Source of the DNA: Winslowiella iniecta
GTDB lineage: Bacteria; Pseudomonadota; Gammaproteobacteria; Enterobacterales; Enterobacteriaceae
DNA: 64,000 nt
Reading direction: 5' to 3'
Assembly: GCF_001267535.1 (NCBI RefSeq)
Contig: NZ_JRXE01000011.1
Span: 28,785 to 92,784, forward strand
Below are positions 11,065-20,929 of the stretch, piece by piece (positions within the stretch are counted from its first letter, which is position 1; every line of letters begins with the position of its first letter). The notes below the pieces were generated by a model. The model saw nothing but the letters and a program-made list of their open reading frames with translations. It was not told where the DNA came from and searched no databases. The position numbers and the translations under genes were made by a program.

Positions 11065-12458
11065 CGCAGTTTATCTCCCAGTAAAAATTCCAGTGCCGCA
11101 TCCATACGGATATGCGGCAGTGGCCGATCGACATCAAGATTTTGCGGCCGGAACTGTTCAAAGTGAAAACCCTGCTGCTGCCAGAAATTGTGTCCCGGCA
11201 GGCGTGGCGGCACTTCACCTGGATAAAAGGTTAACGCGGCATCATCCTGCAAGCGATGACCGCGCAGCGCCGGGATTTTCTCGCCGTTATGATCGACCAG
11301 GCCACTCTGCGTGGCCTGCACCGAAGCCAGCCCGACACAATCCATACTGATGCCTTCAAAGGCGGCATTTTGCCATGCATCCTGCACCAGCTGCTGTAAC
11401 AGTGACACCAGGTTAGCGTGCTGATCGGCAGTAACATGATCCGATTTGGTGGCGGCAAACAGCAGTTTATCAATCACCGGTGAAAACATGCGGCGAAACA
11501 GCGTGCGCTGGCCGTAATGGAAACTCTGCATCAGTTGGGTTAGCGCCAGGCGCATATCGTTAAAGGCTTGTGGACCGCTGTTCAGCGGTTGCAGGCAGTC
11601 GACCAACACAATCTGGCGGTCAAAACGCAGGAAATAGTTTTTATAGAAGTCTTTTACCACATGATTGCAGTAATAATTAAAGCGTGCGCGCAACGTACCA
11701 ATATTGCTGTGTTTATCGGCCTGCGCTAACTTTGATTCACCGGCAGCATCCACATCCGGCCACGGGAAAAACTGCAGTGCGGGCGCACCGGCCATATCGC
11801 CGGGCAAGACAAAACGCCCCGGCTGAATAAAGTGCAGCCCTTGCTGTTTGCAGTGCAGCAGATAGTCGGTCCACGCCTGCGCAATTTCTGCCAGACGGTT
11901 TTCATCGGCGGGAGCCAGCGGATCCAGTCCGGCGCACAGCTCACGCCACGGCTTCGCCCATTCGGCACGATCGCCCTGTAACAAGCCAGTCATCTGACGC
12001 GACCAGCTCAGATAATCCTGCGCCAGCATTGGCAGATCGAGTAACCATTCGCCCGGATAATCGACGATTTCGAGATAAAGCGTTGAGGTCTCTTTAAAGT
12101 GACGCAGCAGCGAATCGCGCGATCGATAACGCAGCGCCAGTCGCATCTCGCTGACGCCGCGGGTTGGCGTGGGCCAGGCGGGCGGCGTGGCGTACAGCTG
12201 CGATAAACCTTCATCGTAAGTAAAACGCTGAATGCCCATATCGCGTTGCGGCACCCGCTTCACGCCCAACAGCCGCTCTTCACGCACCGCTGAAAACATC
12301 GGCAGCCGTGCTCCGGCGTGCACATTCAGTAACTGGTTAACCATCGAAGTAATGAAAGCCGTTTTACCACTACGGCTGAGGCCGGTGACGGCAAGACGCA
12401 AATGGCGATCCACACCACGATTCACCAGCGACATCAATTCATTTTGCAGTCGTTTCAT
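11061..12458 (-). CDS. ycjX: YcjX P-loop protein (DUF463)
   Basis: 465 residues with a GTPase-like Walker A motif, [12 protein letters not shown], near residues 25-36, and the family segments [13 protein letters not shown] and [12 protein letters not shown]. The family is a stress-linked NTPase of unknown target; the four-base overlap with ycjF and the nearby psp genes point to membrane stress. In E. coli it follows pspE; here pspE is absent and an acetyltransferase gene occupies the space. Confidence 0.93.
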   Translation of the reverse strand: MKRLQNELMSLVNRGVDRHLRLAVTGLSRSGKTAFITSMVNQLLNVHAGARLPMFSAVREERLLGVKRVPQRDMGIQRFTYDEGLSQLYATPPAWPTPTRGVSEMRLALRYRSRDSLLRHFKETSTLYLEIVDYPGEWLLDLPMLAQDYLSWSRQMTGLLQGDRAEWAKPWRELCAGLDPLAPADENRLAEIAQAWTDYLLHCKQQGLHFIQPGRFVLPGDMAGAPALQFFPWPDVDAAGESKLAQADKHSNIGTLRARFNYYCNHVVKDFYKNYFLRFDRQIVLVDCLQPLNSGPQAFNDMRLALTQLMQSFHYGQRTLFRRMFSPVIDKLLFAATKSDHVTADQHANLVSLLQQLVQDAWQNAAFEGISMDCVGLASVQATQSGLVDHNGEKIPALRGHRLQDDAALTFYPGEVPPRLPGHNFWQQQGFHFEQFRPQNLDVDRPLPHIRMDAALEFLLGDKLR

Positions 12459-12510
12459 TGGGAAAGTTGACGCCTTAACAGAGTGATTATTTGCCGATTC
12501 AAGGGGCTTT

Positions 12511-12996
12511 TCAGGCCGTCATCACCACAAAACGCTGCTGTTCCAGCGTAAATTCGGCGACAACCGGCATGCCCAGTCGTTGATGGGCACGAATAGATCG
12601 CGGATTGTTTTCATTGATAAACAGTAAACCCTCGCGTCCATTCATGGCGGTCTTGAGTTCTTTTACCAGCGCAGAGAGCAGCTGCTTGCCGCGCTGGCTG
12701 GCATCAATGCAAACCGGGCCATAAATCCAGGCATCAGGCTGGCCCGGATAAGCCTGTAACATCGCGCGCACAGGCGCGGCGGAGACCGCGTCCCGACTGG
12801 CACTGAACAGTACCGCCACCACCTGACCTTCAACGATCGCCACTACGGTGGGTGAGGTGCGTTGCAGCCAGCCGCTGACCTTTGCTGTCGAATAGCTGCC
12901 ATAAAGCGCCCCGCCTTTTGCGGCAGAGTTGGCGACCAGTAGTTGGGTGATCTGATCGACGTCATCAGTGGTGGCAAAGCGGATTGTCGCAGACAT
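12511..12996 (-). CDS. GNAT family N-acetyltransferase
   Basis: 161 residues from the second of two tandem ATGs, five bases after a perfect AGGAGG; the first ATG would leave only two bases. It is a Gcn5-related acetyltransferase: an acetyl-CoA loop in VCIDASQRGKQLLSALV and a C-terminal RAHQRLGMPVVAEF strand. The substrate is unknown. It lies between pspD and ycjX in the same direction, where E. coli has pspE, so it may be cotranscribed with the psp genes. Confidence 0.85.
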   Translation of the reverse strand: MSATIRFATTDDVDQITQLLVANSAAKGGALYGSYSTAKVSGWLQRTSPTVVAIVEGQVVAVLFSASRDAVSAAPVRAMLQAYPGQPDAWIYGPVCIDASQRGKQLLSALVKELKTAMNGREGLLFINENNPRSIRAHQRLGMPVVAEFTLEQQRFVVMTA

Positions 12997-13044
12997 CATA
13001 GCCTCCTGATAATAGAATAGCATGACGAGGGGCGGCTGTTTGAA

Positions 13045-13269
13045 TCAGCTTTTGTTCCAGCGGGCAGTGACACCGCGTAGCACCCGCTTTAACAACGGCT
13101 CCAGCGCCAGTGCCAGCAGAATTTTTAACGGCCGACGGGCGACCGATTTCACCGCCCAGCCCGCAACGCCTGCCGGGCCATAGTTCAGTGCATTAATAAT
13201 GATAAATTTGCCAGCCGATTTCAACGCGGGCGCGGCGTTACGGCGTGCAGTCTGTTGCCAGTTGCGCAT
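13045..13269 (-). CDS. pspD: phage shock protein D
   Basis: 74 residues with the PspD pattern: a basic N-terminus, KSAGKFIIINALNYGPAGVAG as a short hydrophobic stretch, and a second hydrophobic segment (KILLALALEPLL). PspD is a small peripheral membrane protein of the psp operon with an ill-defined role. It lies 57 bases after pspC. Confidence 0.92.
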   Translation of the reverse strand: MRNWQQTARRNAAPALKSAGKFIIINALNYGPAGVAGWAVKSVARRPLKILLALALEPLLKRVLRGVTARWNKS

Positions 13270-13326
13270 CAGGGATTCTCCCGGTAAAAAAATGTCGGGC
13301 CAGACAGCAGCCCGCGTTAGCAGAAA

Positions 13327-13689
13327 TCACAGCTGGCTGAAGCGGCTACGCACGCTAAAGGTTTCTGAAGTCACATAACGTTCAACATCGCGTAACTGTG
13401 CTTCACCCGCCTGTAACTCACTGCTGAGGTCGTTAAGCAGTTGATGTGCCGTGACCGGCTGTTGTTCGCTATCTGCGCCATACGGCATCGGATCGAGCAC
13501 CCAGCCGAGAATAAAGTAGGCGATGACGGTAAACATAAACAGGCCGAAAAACAGCGACAGCACCGCAATAATCCGCACTAATCGCACCGGAATATTGAGA
13601 TACTGGGCAAGACCGGCGCATACGCCTTTAATCTTTCCTTGCTGCGGAATGCGCCACAGTTTATTGCCTCTGACGAATGATCCTGTCAT
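13327..13689 (-). CDS. pspC: phage shock protein C
   Basis: 120 residues. The PspC domain starts RGNKLWRIPQQGKIKGVCAG and contains a membrane segment (about residues 38-65, IIAVLSLFFGLFMF); the C-terminal part is an amphipathic, leucine-rich tail. With PspB it senses inner membrane stress and releases PspA from PspF. Its start overlaps the pspB stop by four bases. Confidence 0.95.
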   Translation of the reverse strand: MTGSFVRGNKLWRIPQQGKIKGVCAGLAQYLNIPVRLVRIIAVLSLFFGLFMFTVIAYFILGWVLDPMPYGADSEQQPVTAHQLLNDLSSELQAGEAQLRDVERYVTSETFSVRSRFSQL

Positions 13690-13913
13690 GGCTGCCTCCA
13701 GTGCGGATGCTCAGCATCAAGAATCTCTTCCAGCGCCTGAATACGCTCGCGCATCCTTTTGGCATCCTGGGTTAACTGCTGCAGACGCTGCATCTCATTT
13801 TGTGATAGCTCAGCGCCGCTGTTCTGACGATTGCTGTAGTGCAGCCATAACCAAATAGGTGCGACAAACAGCACAAAAATTGTCAGCGGTATGGCAAGAA
13901 ATAACGCGCTCAT
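13686..13913 (-). CDS. pspB: phage shock protein B
   Basis: 75 residues: an N-terminal membrane helix (FLAIPLTIFVLFVAPIWLWL) and a cytoplasmic coiled-coil tail (RLQQLTQDAKRMRERIQALE). It is the partner of PspC in stress sensing. Confidence 0.96.
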   Translation of the reverse strand: MSALFLAIPLTIFVLFVAPIWLWLHYSNRQNSGAELSQNEMQRLQQLTQDAKRMRERIQALEEILDAEHPHWRQP

Positions 13914-13994
13914 TCACTCTCCTTGATGTTATCTGGCCGTCAAGCGGGACGGTGATGACCGGGCGGACAGCGCAGCGGCTGCCCGCGGGCGAAG

Positions 13995-14660
13995 TTACTC
14001 GCTACGGTTCATTTTGGCTTTTAACGCATTCAGTTGCTCACTGATTTCATCATTGGCTTTCAGTTCAGCAAATTCCTGATCCAGCGTTTTCTTTTTGCCA
14101 AAGCTGACGCTCTCAGCTTCCGCTTCCATATGGTCAATACGACGTTCAAAGGATTCAAAACGTGCCATCGCTTCATCGATTTTTCCGCTGTCGAGCTGAC
14201 GGCGCACATCACGTGATGAAGAAGCCGCCTGATGACGTAAGGTCAGCGCCTGCTGACGAGCGCGAGTCTCGCTCAGTTTCTTCTCCAGCTCACCAATTTC
14301 GCCTTTCATACGATCCAGCGTCTCTTCAACCTGCGTCACTTCCTGCGTCAGGGTAGCGATCAGATCGGTCAGTTTCTGTTTTTCAATCAGTGCTGCACGC
14401 GCCAGATCGTCTTTATCTTTACGCAGCGCCAGTTCGGCCTTCTCCTGCCACTCACTCTGCTGCGTCTCAGCCTGCTCAATACGGCGAATCAGCTGCTTCT
14501 TCTCAGCCAGCGCACGGGCAGAGGTAGAACGCACTTCAACCAGTGTGTCTTCCATTTCCTGAATCATCAGGCGCACCAGCTTCTGTGGATCTTCCGCTTT
14601 CTCCAGCAAAGAATTGATATTGGCGTTCACGATGTCGGCAAAACGAGAAAAAATACCCAT
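13995..14660 (-). CDS. pspA: phage shock protein A
   Basis: 221 residues from the ATG at 14660, set by the family N-terminus [19 protein letters not shown] and a GAGGA site; the longer frame is untranslated leader. It is a PspA/Vipp1 (ESCRT-III-like) protein that is almost entirely helical coiled coil. It inhibits PspF when unstressed, and binds and repairs the inner membrane under stress. First gene of the psp operon, divergent from pspF. Confidence 0.97.
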   Translation of the reverse strand: MGIFSRFADIVNANINSLLEKAEDPQKLVRLMIQEMEDTLVEVRSTSARALAEKKQLIRRIEQAETQQSEWQEKAELALRKDKDDLARAALIEKQKLTDLIATLTQEVTQVEETLDRMKGEIGELEKKLSETRARQQALTLRHQAASSSRDVRRQLDSGKIDEAMARFESFERRIDHMEAEAESVSFGKKKTLDQEFAELKANDEISEQLNALKAKMNRSE

Positions 14661-14723
14661 AATCAAAATCCTCATTAATATTGTCTGTGTTACGCCATGC
14701 TCTGCACAGCTGCTGTTAATTAA

Positions 14724-14740
14724 TTCAAGATGCGTGCCAA
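14724..14740 (-). promoter_or_regulatory. sigma-54 promoter of pspA
   Basis: The minus strand reads TTGGCACGCATCTTGAA, matching the -24 (TGGCAC) and -12 (TTG) elements with the required spacing. It lies 64 bases upstream of the pspA ATG, with pspF divergent; PspF activator sites are expected between about 14750 and 14820. Confidence 0.9.
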
Positions 14741-14836
14741 CTTTTATGTTGTTGATTTTTAATGATTCACTCACTTTACTTTGCCGGGTGCGGCGCGTAA
14801 TGTGGTTTTAATCACTAACACCTGGTGAAATTCATC

Positions 14837-15835
14837 ATGAGCGAACATATTGAAAATCTGCTGGGCGAGTCGAATAACTTTCTTGAAGTGCTGGAACAGG
14901 TTTCCCGGCTGGCTCCGCTAAACAAACCGGTTCTGGTTATTGGCGAGCGCGGTACCGGTAAAGAGCTGATTGCCAGCCGCCTGCATTATCTTTCCGACCG
15001 CTGGCAGGGGCCATTTATCTCGCTTAACTGTGCGGCGCTAAACGAAAACCTGCTCGATTCCGAGCTGTTTGGTCATGAGGCTGGCGCGTTCACCGGCGCA
15101 CAAAAGCGCCACCTCGGCCGCTTTGAGCGCGCTGATGGCGGCACGCTTTTTCTCGACGAGCTGGCTACGGCACCGATGCTGGTACAGGAAAAATTGCTCA
15201 GGGTGATTGAGTATGGCCAGCTGGAACGCGTCGGCGGCAGTCAGCCGCTACAGGTCAGCGTGCGGCTGGTGTGTGCGACCAATGATGATTTACCGGCGCT
15301 GGCGCTGGCGGGTAAATTCCGCGCCGATCTGCTGGACCGGCTGGCATTTGATGTGGTACAGCTGCCGCCGCTGCGCGAGCGTCGCAGCGATATTCTGGTG
15401 ATGGCCGACCATTTCGCCATTCAGATGTGCCGCGAACTGGGCCTACCGCTGTTTCCGGGCTTTTCACCCTCGGCACAGCGTGTGCTGCTGGATTATCACT
15501 GGCCGGGCAATGTGCGTGAGCTGAAAAACGTGGTGGAGCGCTCGGTCTATCGCCACAGCGCCATCGATGAACAGCTGGATGCGATTATTATTAACCCGTT
15601 CAGCCGTTCGACAGCGCCAGAAGCTGCCAAAACCGATCACTCCCCTTTTCCCGATCTGCCGCTTGATCTGCGCCAGTGGCAAAACCAGCAGGAAAAAGCG
15701 TTACTGGAAAAGAGCCTGCATCAGGCGCGCTTTAATCAACGTCGCGCCGCAGAGTTACTTGGCGTGACCTACCACCAGCTACGCGCCATGTTGAAAAAAC
15801 ATGGAGTGCGGGTGGATGGGGAGGAAGAAAGCTAA
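14837..15835 (+). CDS. pspF: psp operon activator PspF
   Basis: 332 residues from the ATG at 14837 (MSEHIENLLGESNNFLEVL); the frame runs four codons further upstream. It is an enhancer-binding AAA+ protein without a receiver domain: Walker A GERGTGKE, the sigma-54 contact loop GAFTGAQ, Walker B TLFLDELA, and a C-terminal helix-turn-helix (NQRRAAELLGVTYHQLRAML). It activates the divergent psp promoter and is held inactive by PspA. Confidence 0.97.
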   Translation: MSEHIENLLGESNNFLEVLEQVSRLAPLNKPVLVIGERGTGKELIASRLHYLSDRWQGPFISLNCAALNENLLDSELFGHEAGAFTGAQKRHLGRFERADGGTLFLDELATAPMLVQEKLLRVIEYGQLERVGGSQPLQVSVRLVCATNDDLPALALAGKFRADLLDRLAFDVVQLPPLRERRSDILVMADHFAIQMCRELGLPLFPGFSPSAQRVLLDYHWPGNVRELKNVVERSVYRHSAIDEQLDAIIINPFSRSTAPEAAKTDHSPFPDLPLDLRQWQNQQEKALLEKSLHQARFNQRRAAELLGVTYHQLRAMLKKHGVRVDGEEES

Positions 15836-15854
15836 GCCACGGATTAGATGTTGC

Positions 15855-16898
15855 TTAGCTTTTTGAGGGCGCACTACTGTCAATATTTAACCTGTGTATT
15901 TTACGACGTTTAAAGTAATTGTTGACAGGACGCTCGACAAACAAGAAAGCCATTATGCCCGCTACTATTGAACTCATAAGTAAGAATAGACTAAATAAGA
16001 TACTAATTTGTTCCAGGTGCAATTTGCGCAAAATAATGGCACAGGCAGAGAGAGTAAAGGCATGAATTAAGTAAATAGAGTAGGAAGCATCACCTGAGAG
16101 CAGGAGTTCTCTTTTAAAGATAAAGTTAGCTGATGCTATATAACGCTCCATCCCAACTAAGCCAACGAATACCATAAACATAGGTATACCACCGCCAATC
16201 AAACGTCCGGCAAACCCATGCCAGGCACCATACTGGTTTTGTATAGCCAGAAGCGCAATACCGACAATCAAAATTGGTATTGCAAGGGTTAATGGCGGAT
16301 TTTTATTGGTTAAAAGATAAAATGCTGCGATACCCAGTACAAACTCCAGCAATAAAACATTAGTTAAAAAACGCAGCGTGTGATTTTCTGGTGGGAAGTA
16401 GTGCCCTGTCAAACATAATGCAGTAATGATAATGGTACAAAGAATCGCGCTGTTCTTTTTGAATGCAATGCCTAAGCAACTCGCAAAAATCAGATAAAAG
16501 ATGAACTCAAAACTTAGAGTCCAGCCATTTTGCACTAACAATTTGTCACCCAGAGGAATCAGGGTATATGACGAGAATATGCTGGTTTCGCCGCCGGATG
16601 AATTGACCATTGATGGCGCAATCAAATATACACCCAACGCGACCGTAGACATTATCCAGTAAAGAGGAATAATCCTTTTGATTCTGTCACGCATAAAGCC
16701 GCTGAAAGATACACTCCGGCGTGCGGTGGTATAGCACATGATAAAACCAGAGATAATAAAAAAAAGGTCCACGCCGTACTGACCGATATCAAACCAGCTA
16801 AGCGCATGATTAAAGTACTGTTCACCTTTAATCGAGATATGATACATCACTACCATTATCGCTGCGATTGCTCGCAATAGTTGAACAGTCACAATCAT
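15855..16898 (-). CDS. OafA/YrhL-type acyltransferase 3
   Basis: 347 residues from the ATG at 16898, behind GAGAG. It is a multi-pass membrane protein of the acyltransferase-3 family: TVQLLRAIAAIMVVMYH with the conserved His at the start, then IGQYGVDLFFIISGFIM and DASYSIYLIHAF. Members add acyl groups to polysaccharides such as O-antigen, exopolysaccharide or enterobacterial common antigen. The gene is AT-richer than pspF and sapA and has no counterpart between them in E. coli, so it looks acquired. The substrate cannot be told. Confidence 0.88.
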   Translation of the reverse strand: MIVTVQLLRAIAAIMVVMYHISIKGEQYFNHALSWFDIGQYGVDLFFIISGFIMCYTTARRSVSFSGFMRDRIKRIIPLYWIMSTVALGVYLIAPSMVNSSGGETSIFSSYTLIPLGDKLLVQNGWTLSFEFIFYLIFASCLGIAFKKNSAILCTIIITALCLTGHYFPPENHTLRFLTNVLLLEFVLGIAAFYLLTNKNPPLTLAIPILIVGIALLAIQNQYGAWHGFAGRLIGGGIPMFMVFVGLVGMERYIASANFIFKRELLLSGDASYSIYLIHAFTLSACAIILRKLHLEQISILFSLFLLMSSIVAGIMAFLFVERPVNNYFKRRKIHRLNIDSSAPSKS

Positions 16899-17172
16899 GA
16901 TAATTCTCTCAAAAGATTTATCGAGAAATCGTATTAGCAAAATTGATGATTTTCCAGTTAGGATTTGTCTTAAAAATCTATCCCCCTACTCACCCGTTAA
17001 ATTACACCATTAAAAACATAAAGTTACGCCCAAACAATAATTAAAGCCAACAATAAAATAACATTAGAGTGTTTTATATAATGACCGAAAGCCAAAGTAT
17101 GCTGATTCAGTAACTCACCCTTCATGCACGTCAGCTAACAGCCCATTCCGGGTTAACAACAGCCTTAAGAGC

Positions 17173-17263
17173 AAAAAAAAAGCCCGCGCAAGGCGGGCAT
17201 AAAATACTGGAAGCAATGTGAGCAATGTCGTGCTCTTCTTCGGTAGAGCCACCGTTGAAGTGC
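17173..17263 (-). ncRNA. ryhB: RyhB small RNA
   Basis: The minus strand carries the RyhB core: GCACGACATTGCTCAC followed by ATTGCTTCCAGTATT, identical to the E. coli pairing region as I remember it. It ends in a GC-rich terminator stem GCCCGC / GCGGGC with nine T residues. A -10 (TACTAT) and -35 (TTTACA) 18 bases apart predict a start near 17263, giving about 91 nucleotides, the size of E. coli RyhB (90). A Fur-like site covers the promoter. RyhB, with Hfq, lowers expression of iron-using proteins under iron starvation. Confidence 0.92.
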
Positions 17264-17265
17264 AG

Positions 17266-17299
17266 ATGAATAGTAATCATTCTCACTATCATCTGTAAA
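17266..17299 (-). promoter_or_regulatory. ryhB promoter with Fur-like box
   Basis: The 19 bases at 17266-17284 match 13 of 19 positions of GATAATGATAATCATTATC on the plus strand. They overlap the -10 (17270-17275) and reach toward the -35 (17294-17299), the classic arrangement for Fur repression. Confidence 0.75.
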
Positions 17300-17485
17300 G
17301 CACTTTGTTGAGAATTTTTCTCATTACCATAGCATTGTTGTGCGTATTATCATCAGCGCAGCCTTTCCGACAGGCGTAATAAAAAATAAAATCGCCTGGA
17401 AAAGAGCCAGTTACCCAGTCAAACTTTGGGGCAACGCCCAGAGTGCGATACACTCTGCACATTGCCCGTGAACCCAAAAAACCCG

Positions 17486-19114
17486 ATGCCAAAAATATTC
17501 TCCACCCTGCTTCTCGGACTCAGCGTGTTAAGCACCGCTGCCTGGTCGGCAACGCCCGGCGATATTCGCCAGAGCGGCTTTGTCTATTGCGTCAGCGGCG
17601 TGATGAACACCTTTAATCCGCAACTGGCCAGTAGCGGGCTGGCGGTCGATACGCTGGCAGCGCAACTCTATGATCGCCTGCTGGATGTTGACCCTTATAC
17701 CTATCGACTGATTCCGGAGCTGGCAGCCAGTTGGGAAGTCCTGGATAACGGTGCCACGTACCGTTTTCATTTACGTCATAACGTGCCCTTTCAAACCACA
17801 GGCTGGTTCAAACCGACGCGTATGATGAATGCCGATGATGTGGTGTTCAGCTTTGCGCGTATGTTCGACCGAAAGCATCCCTGGCATAATGTGGGCGGCG
17901 GTAACTATCCTTACTTTGACAGTCTGCAATTCTCCGATGCGGTTCAGAGCGTTAAAAAACTCGATAACGATACGGTGGAAATCCGCCTGAACAGCCCGGA
18001 CGCCTCTTTTCTCTGGCATCTGGCCACCCACTATGCCCCGGTACTCTCAGCGGAATATGCCGATAATCTGGGTAAAATTAATCGTCAGGAATTAATGGAT
18101 CGCCAGCCGGTCGGCACCGGGCCGTTTATGCTCAACGAGTACCGTACCGGGCAATTTATTCGTCTGGCGCGTAATCCTGAGTACTGGAAAGGCGTGCCGC
18201 GCATGCCGCAGGTGGTGGTCGATATGGGTGCCGGTGGCATGGGTCGATTGTCGAAATTGCTGACCGGGGAATGTGACGTGCTGGCCTATCCGGCGGCCAG
18301 TCAGTTATCGATTCTGCGCGACGACCCGCGTTTGCGTCTTACCTTACGCCCGGGCATGAATATCGCCTATCTGGCATTTAACACCCGCAAAGCGCCGCTG
18401 GACCGTGCAGAGGTGCGTCAGGCGCTGGCGCTGGCGATTAATAACGAGCGACTGATGGAGTCGATTTACTATGGCACTGCTGAAACCGCCGCCTCGATTT
18501 TGCCGCGCGCCTCCTGGGCTTATGATAATGATGCGCGCATCACGGAATATAATCCGCAAAAGGCGCGCGATGAGCTGAAACGGCTCGGGCTGGAAAATCT
18601 GCATCTGAAGCTGTGGGTGCCGTCTGCTTCCCAGTCGTGGAATCCCAGCCCGCTGAAAACCGCCGAGCTGATCCAGGCGGATATGGCACAAGTGGGCGTT
18701 CGCGTCACCATTGTGCAGGTTGAAGGCCGCTTCCAGGAGGCGCGTCTGATGGAAATGAATCATGACCTGACGCTGACCGGCTGGGCGACCGACAGTAACG
18801 ATCCGGACAGCTTCTTCCGTCCGCTGTTAAGCTGCGCCGCGATTAATTCGCAGACCAACTTTGCCCACTGGTGCAATCCGGCGTTTGATGAAGTGCTGCA
18901 TAAAGCGCTGTTGTCGCAACAGCTGGCGGCGCGTATTGACCGCTATGATGAGGCGCAGAATATTCTGGCGCAGGAGCTGCCGGTCTTGCCACTGGCTTCT
19001 TCGTTGCGGTTGCAAGCCTATCGCCATGATATCAAAGGGTTGGTGCTAAGCCCGTTTGGCAATGCCTCTTTTGCCGGTGTACATCGTGACGAAGTGAAGG
19101 ATCTGAAGCGATGA
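17486..19114 (+). CDS. sapA: peptide-binding protein SapA
   Basis: 542 residues from the ATG at 17486; a GTG at 17468 is possible. The signal peptide ends around AAWSA. It is an SBP_bac_5 protein matching E. coli SapA throughout ([73 protein letters not shown]). It is the periplasmic component of the Sap ABC system, linked to antimicrobial-peptide resistance, heme or peptide uptake in various bacteria. Its stop overlaps sapB by four bases. Confidence 0.96.
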   Translation: MPKIFSTLLLGLSVLSTAAWSATPGDIRQSGFVYCVSGVMNTFNPQLASSGLAVDTLAAQLYDRLLDVDPYTYRLIPELAASWEVLDNGATYRFHLRHNVPFQTTGWFKPTRMMNADDVVFSFARMFDRKHPWHNVGGGNYPYFDSLQFSDAVQSVKKLDNDTVEIRLNSPDASFLWHLATHYAPVLSAEYADNLGKINRQELMDRQPVGTGPFMLNEYRTGQFIRLARNPEYWKGVPRMPQVVVDMGAGGMGRLSKLLTGECDVLAYPAASQLSILRDDPRLRLTLRPGMNIAYLAFNTRKAPLDRAEVRQALALAINNERLMESIYYGTAETAASILPRASWAYDNDARITEYNPQKARDELKRLGLENLHLKLWVPSASQSWNPSPLKTAELIQADMAQVGVRVTIVQVEGRFQEARLMEMNHDLTLTGWATDSNDPDSFFRPLLSCAAINSQTNFAHWCNPAFDEVLHKALLSQQLAARIDRYDEAQNILAQELPVLPLASSLRLQAYRHDIKGLVLSPFGNASFAGVHRDEVKDLKR

Positions 19115-20076
19115 TTATCTATACGCTGCGCCGTCTGGTGCTGTTACTCACCACGCTGTTTATGCTGACACTGGTCGGCTTCAGCCTGAGCTATTTCACG
19201 CCCAATGCCCCTTTGCAGGGGGCATCGTTGCTGGACGCCTGGCTGTTCTGGTTTAAAGGCATCCTGCAACTGGATTTCGGCGTTTCCAGTATCAACGGCC
19301 AGTCAATCAATCAGCAACTTCGTGAAGTATTTCCCGCCACGCTGGAACTCTGTCTGATGGCATTCAGTCTGGCGCTGCTGGTGGGTATTCCGCTGGGGAT
19401 TATGGCTGGCGTGATGCGCAATAAATGGCCGGATAAACTTATCAGCGCGCTGGCGTTACTGGGTTTTTCGATGCCGGTATTCTGGCTGGCGCTGCTGCTG
19501 ACGTTGTTCTTTTCGCTCAACCTCGGCTGGTTGCCGGTTTCGGGGCGGTTTGACTTACTGTATCAGGTGAAAACTGTCACCGGTTTTGCGTTAATTGATG
19601 CCTGGCTTAGCGACTCGCCGTGGCGTGATGAAATGCTGTTCAGCGCTTTCATCCATATGATATTGCCGGTCACCGCGCTGGCGGTCGCCCCAACCACCGA
19701 GGTGATTCGTCTGCTGCGCATCAGCACCAGCGATGTGATCGACAAAAACTATATCAAAGCGGCGGCAACCCGTGGCTTATCGCGTTTTACCGTGATTCGC
19801 CGCCATGTGCTGCATAACGCCCTGCCGCCGGTGATCCCGCGCCTGGGCTTGCAATTCGCCACGATGCTGACGCTGGCGATGATCACCGAAGTGGTGTTCA
19901 GCTGGCCGGGATTAGGTCGCTGGCTGATTAATGCTATTCGTCAGCAGGATTACGCGGCCATTTCCGCCGGGGTTATGGTGGTGGGTGGCATGGTGATTAC
20001 GGTCAACGTGCTGTCCGATATTTTAGGTGCCATGACCAATCCGCTGAAGCATAAGGAGTGGTATGCACTGCGATAG
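19111..20076 (+). CDS. sapB: ABC permease SapB
   Basis: 321-residue inner-membrane permease of the DppB/OppB type: an N-terminal helix [19 protein letters not shown], further helices, and the EAA-type loop [17 protein letters not shown]. It should pair with SapC and the ATPases SapD and SapF, but those genes do not follow: the sequence loses resemblance to sapC straight after the sapB stop. The protein itself ends normally (EWYALR). Confidence 0.95.
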   Translation: MIIYTLRRLVLLLTTLFMLTLVGFSLSYFTPNAPLQGASLLDAWLFWFKGILQLDFGVSSINGQSINQQLREVFPATLELCLMAFSLALLVGIPLGIMAGVMRNKWPDKLISALALLGFSMPVFWLALLLTLFFSLNLGWLPVSGRFDLLYQVKTVTGFALIDAWLSDSPWRDEMLFSAFIHMILPVTALAVAPTTEVIRLLRISTSDVIDKNYIKAAATRGLSRFTVIRRHVLHNALPPVIPRLGLQFATMLTLAMITEVVFSWPGLGRWLINAIRQQDYAAISAGVMVVGGMVITVNVLSDILGAMTNPLKHKEWYALR

Positions 20077-20119
20077 GACAAATGTCAAAACAACTCACGC
20101 CCCGTATTTAGTACTATAG
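20063..20119 (+). pseudogene. sapC: 5' remnant of sapC
   Basis: An ATG overlapping the sapB end opens a frame Met-His-Cys-Asp-Arg and stops after 18 codons. In E. coli sapC starts at exactly this overlap (Met-Pro-Tyr-Asp-Ser). Only the first codons keep the arrangement; after 20076 nothing resembles an ABC permease. This is best read as the break point of an insertion or replacement. Confidence 0.5.
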
Positions 20120-20420
20120 AACGCTGGAAATAGCCTTTTTAACACTCATTTATATACATAATATGGTTGTGTTTTAAAGGCTGCTTTCACTTTGCAACGT
20201 CTACCGATTACCATTCCTGCATCGCTGGTAGTGCCGGTTCGTACAAATGCTTTGATCACAGACGCGGCTTGTACAGTCACTCTTGGGTAGCCATAGCTCT
20301 TAGCTGCACTAACAAATCATCAATCATCCAGCCCGTGCGTGATTAGCCCATCAATGATCAGTCAATAGGATTTATCCCACTTCAGGTGTATACTTTTGTC
20401 TCATTCTTCATGTGGAGAAA
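20120..20420. other. junction sequence without a clear gene
   Basis: No convincing gene. A minus-strand frame from about 20312 down to a stop at 20146 is open for about 54 codons (containing GYPRVTVQAASVIKAFVR) but has stops just upstream and no start codon. It looks like a fragment of a lost gene that I cannot assign. Confidence 0.4.
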
Positions 20421-20615
20421 ATGATGTTGAATGGAATTGGCAAAAACTTTGTAAGATTTGCTGGCGTTCTCTCTGCTTGTTCAATCATTTCCGGATATAC
20501 CTCATTGGAGCTGGCACCTGTACGATTTTGGTTTTGCGTAATGATGGTGATCGCCTGGGCACATACAGAATGGGAAGTTTTCAGAAGTAGACGGAATGGG
20601 CAGGAAAAAGATTAA
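20421..20615 (+). CDS. small membrane protein, unassigned
   Basis: 64 residues from an ATG four bases after GGAG; an in-frame GTG lies nine bases upstream. One or two hydrophobic segments (VRFAGVLSACSIISG and RFWFCVMMVIAWA) and a charged tail (EVFRSRRNGQEKD) suggest a small inner-membrane protein. I do not recognise the family. A hairpin follows the stop at 20621. Confidence 0.5.
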   Translation: MMLNGIGKNFVRFAGVLSACSIISGYTSLELAPVRFWFCVMMVIAWAHTEWEVFRSRRNGQEKD

Positions 20616-20620
20616 ATGTG

Positions 20621-20640
20621 TTTGGGGCTGAAGCCCCAAA
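20621..20640. terminator. hairpin after small membrane gene
   Basis: TTTGGGGCT and AGCCCCAAA form a nine-base stem five bases past the stop of the small gene. It lacks a T-run on the plus strand, so function is inferred. Confidence 0.5.
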
Positions 20641-20797
20641 TACAATGGTGCGGAACAGGACATTTTCACTGAAAATCAATAAATTAAGCCCATAACCATT
20701 CAATCCTGCATTGTTATGGAAACCAATTGCTCCTTCTGATGTTATTGATTTATTTGTGATGGAAAGAGCGACTAAACTCTGTAACCGCATAGTCAGT

Positions 20798-20929
20798 TTA
20801 GATTGACAACATATCATCAAAATTAGGCTCAAGGCGTTTATCGATAACACCTTCGATTGCCTGATCCCCCAAATACTGAGTCATAATAGCAATTCCTCCC
20901 ACAAGATATCCCACAGCATTAATTTTCAT
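20798..20929 (-). CDS. 43-residue small ORF, unassigned
   Basis: Minus-strand ATG-to-TAA frame coding MKINAVGYLVGGIAIMTQYL, then a hydrophilic part ending NFDDMLSI. It has one hydrophobic segment. There is no strong ribosome site. It may be a small membrane protein or the start of a truncated gene; the sequence beyond the stop gives no continuation I recognise. Confidence 0.3.
   Translation of the reverse strand: MKINAVGYLVGGIAIMTQYLGDQAIEGVIDKRLEPNFDDMLSI

Noticed and set aside
17209-17279. short minus-strand coding frame (MITIHLHFNGG...) between acyltransferase and sapA
   Set aside because: The same bases are the RyhB core and its promoter; the frame runs through the terminator hairpin, so the RNA explanation is better.
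20581-20850. 89-codon minus-strand frame
   Set aside because: Runs through the terminator-like hairpin at 20621-20640 and overlaps the better-supported small ORFs; no family resemblance.
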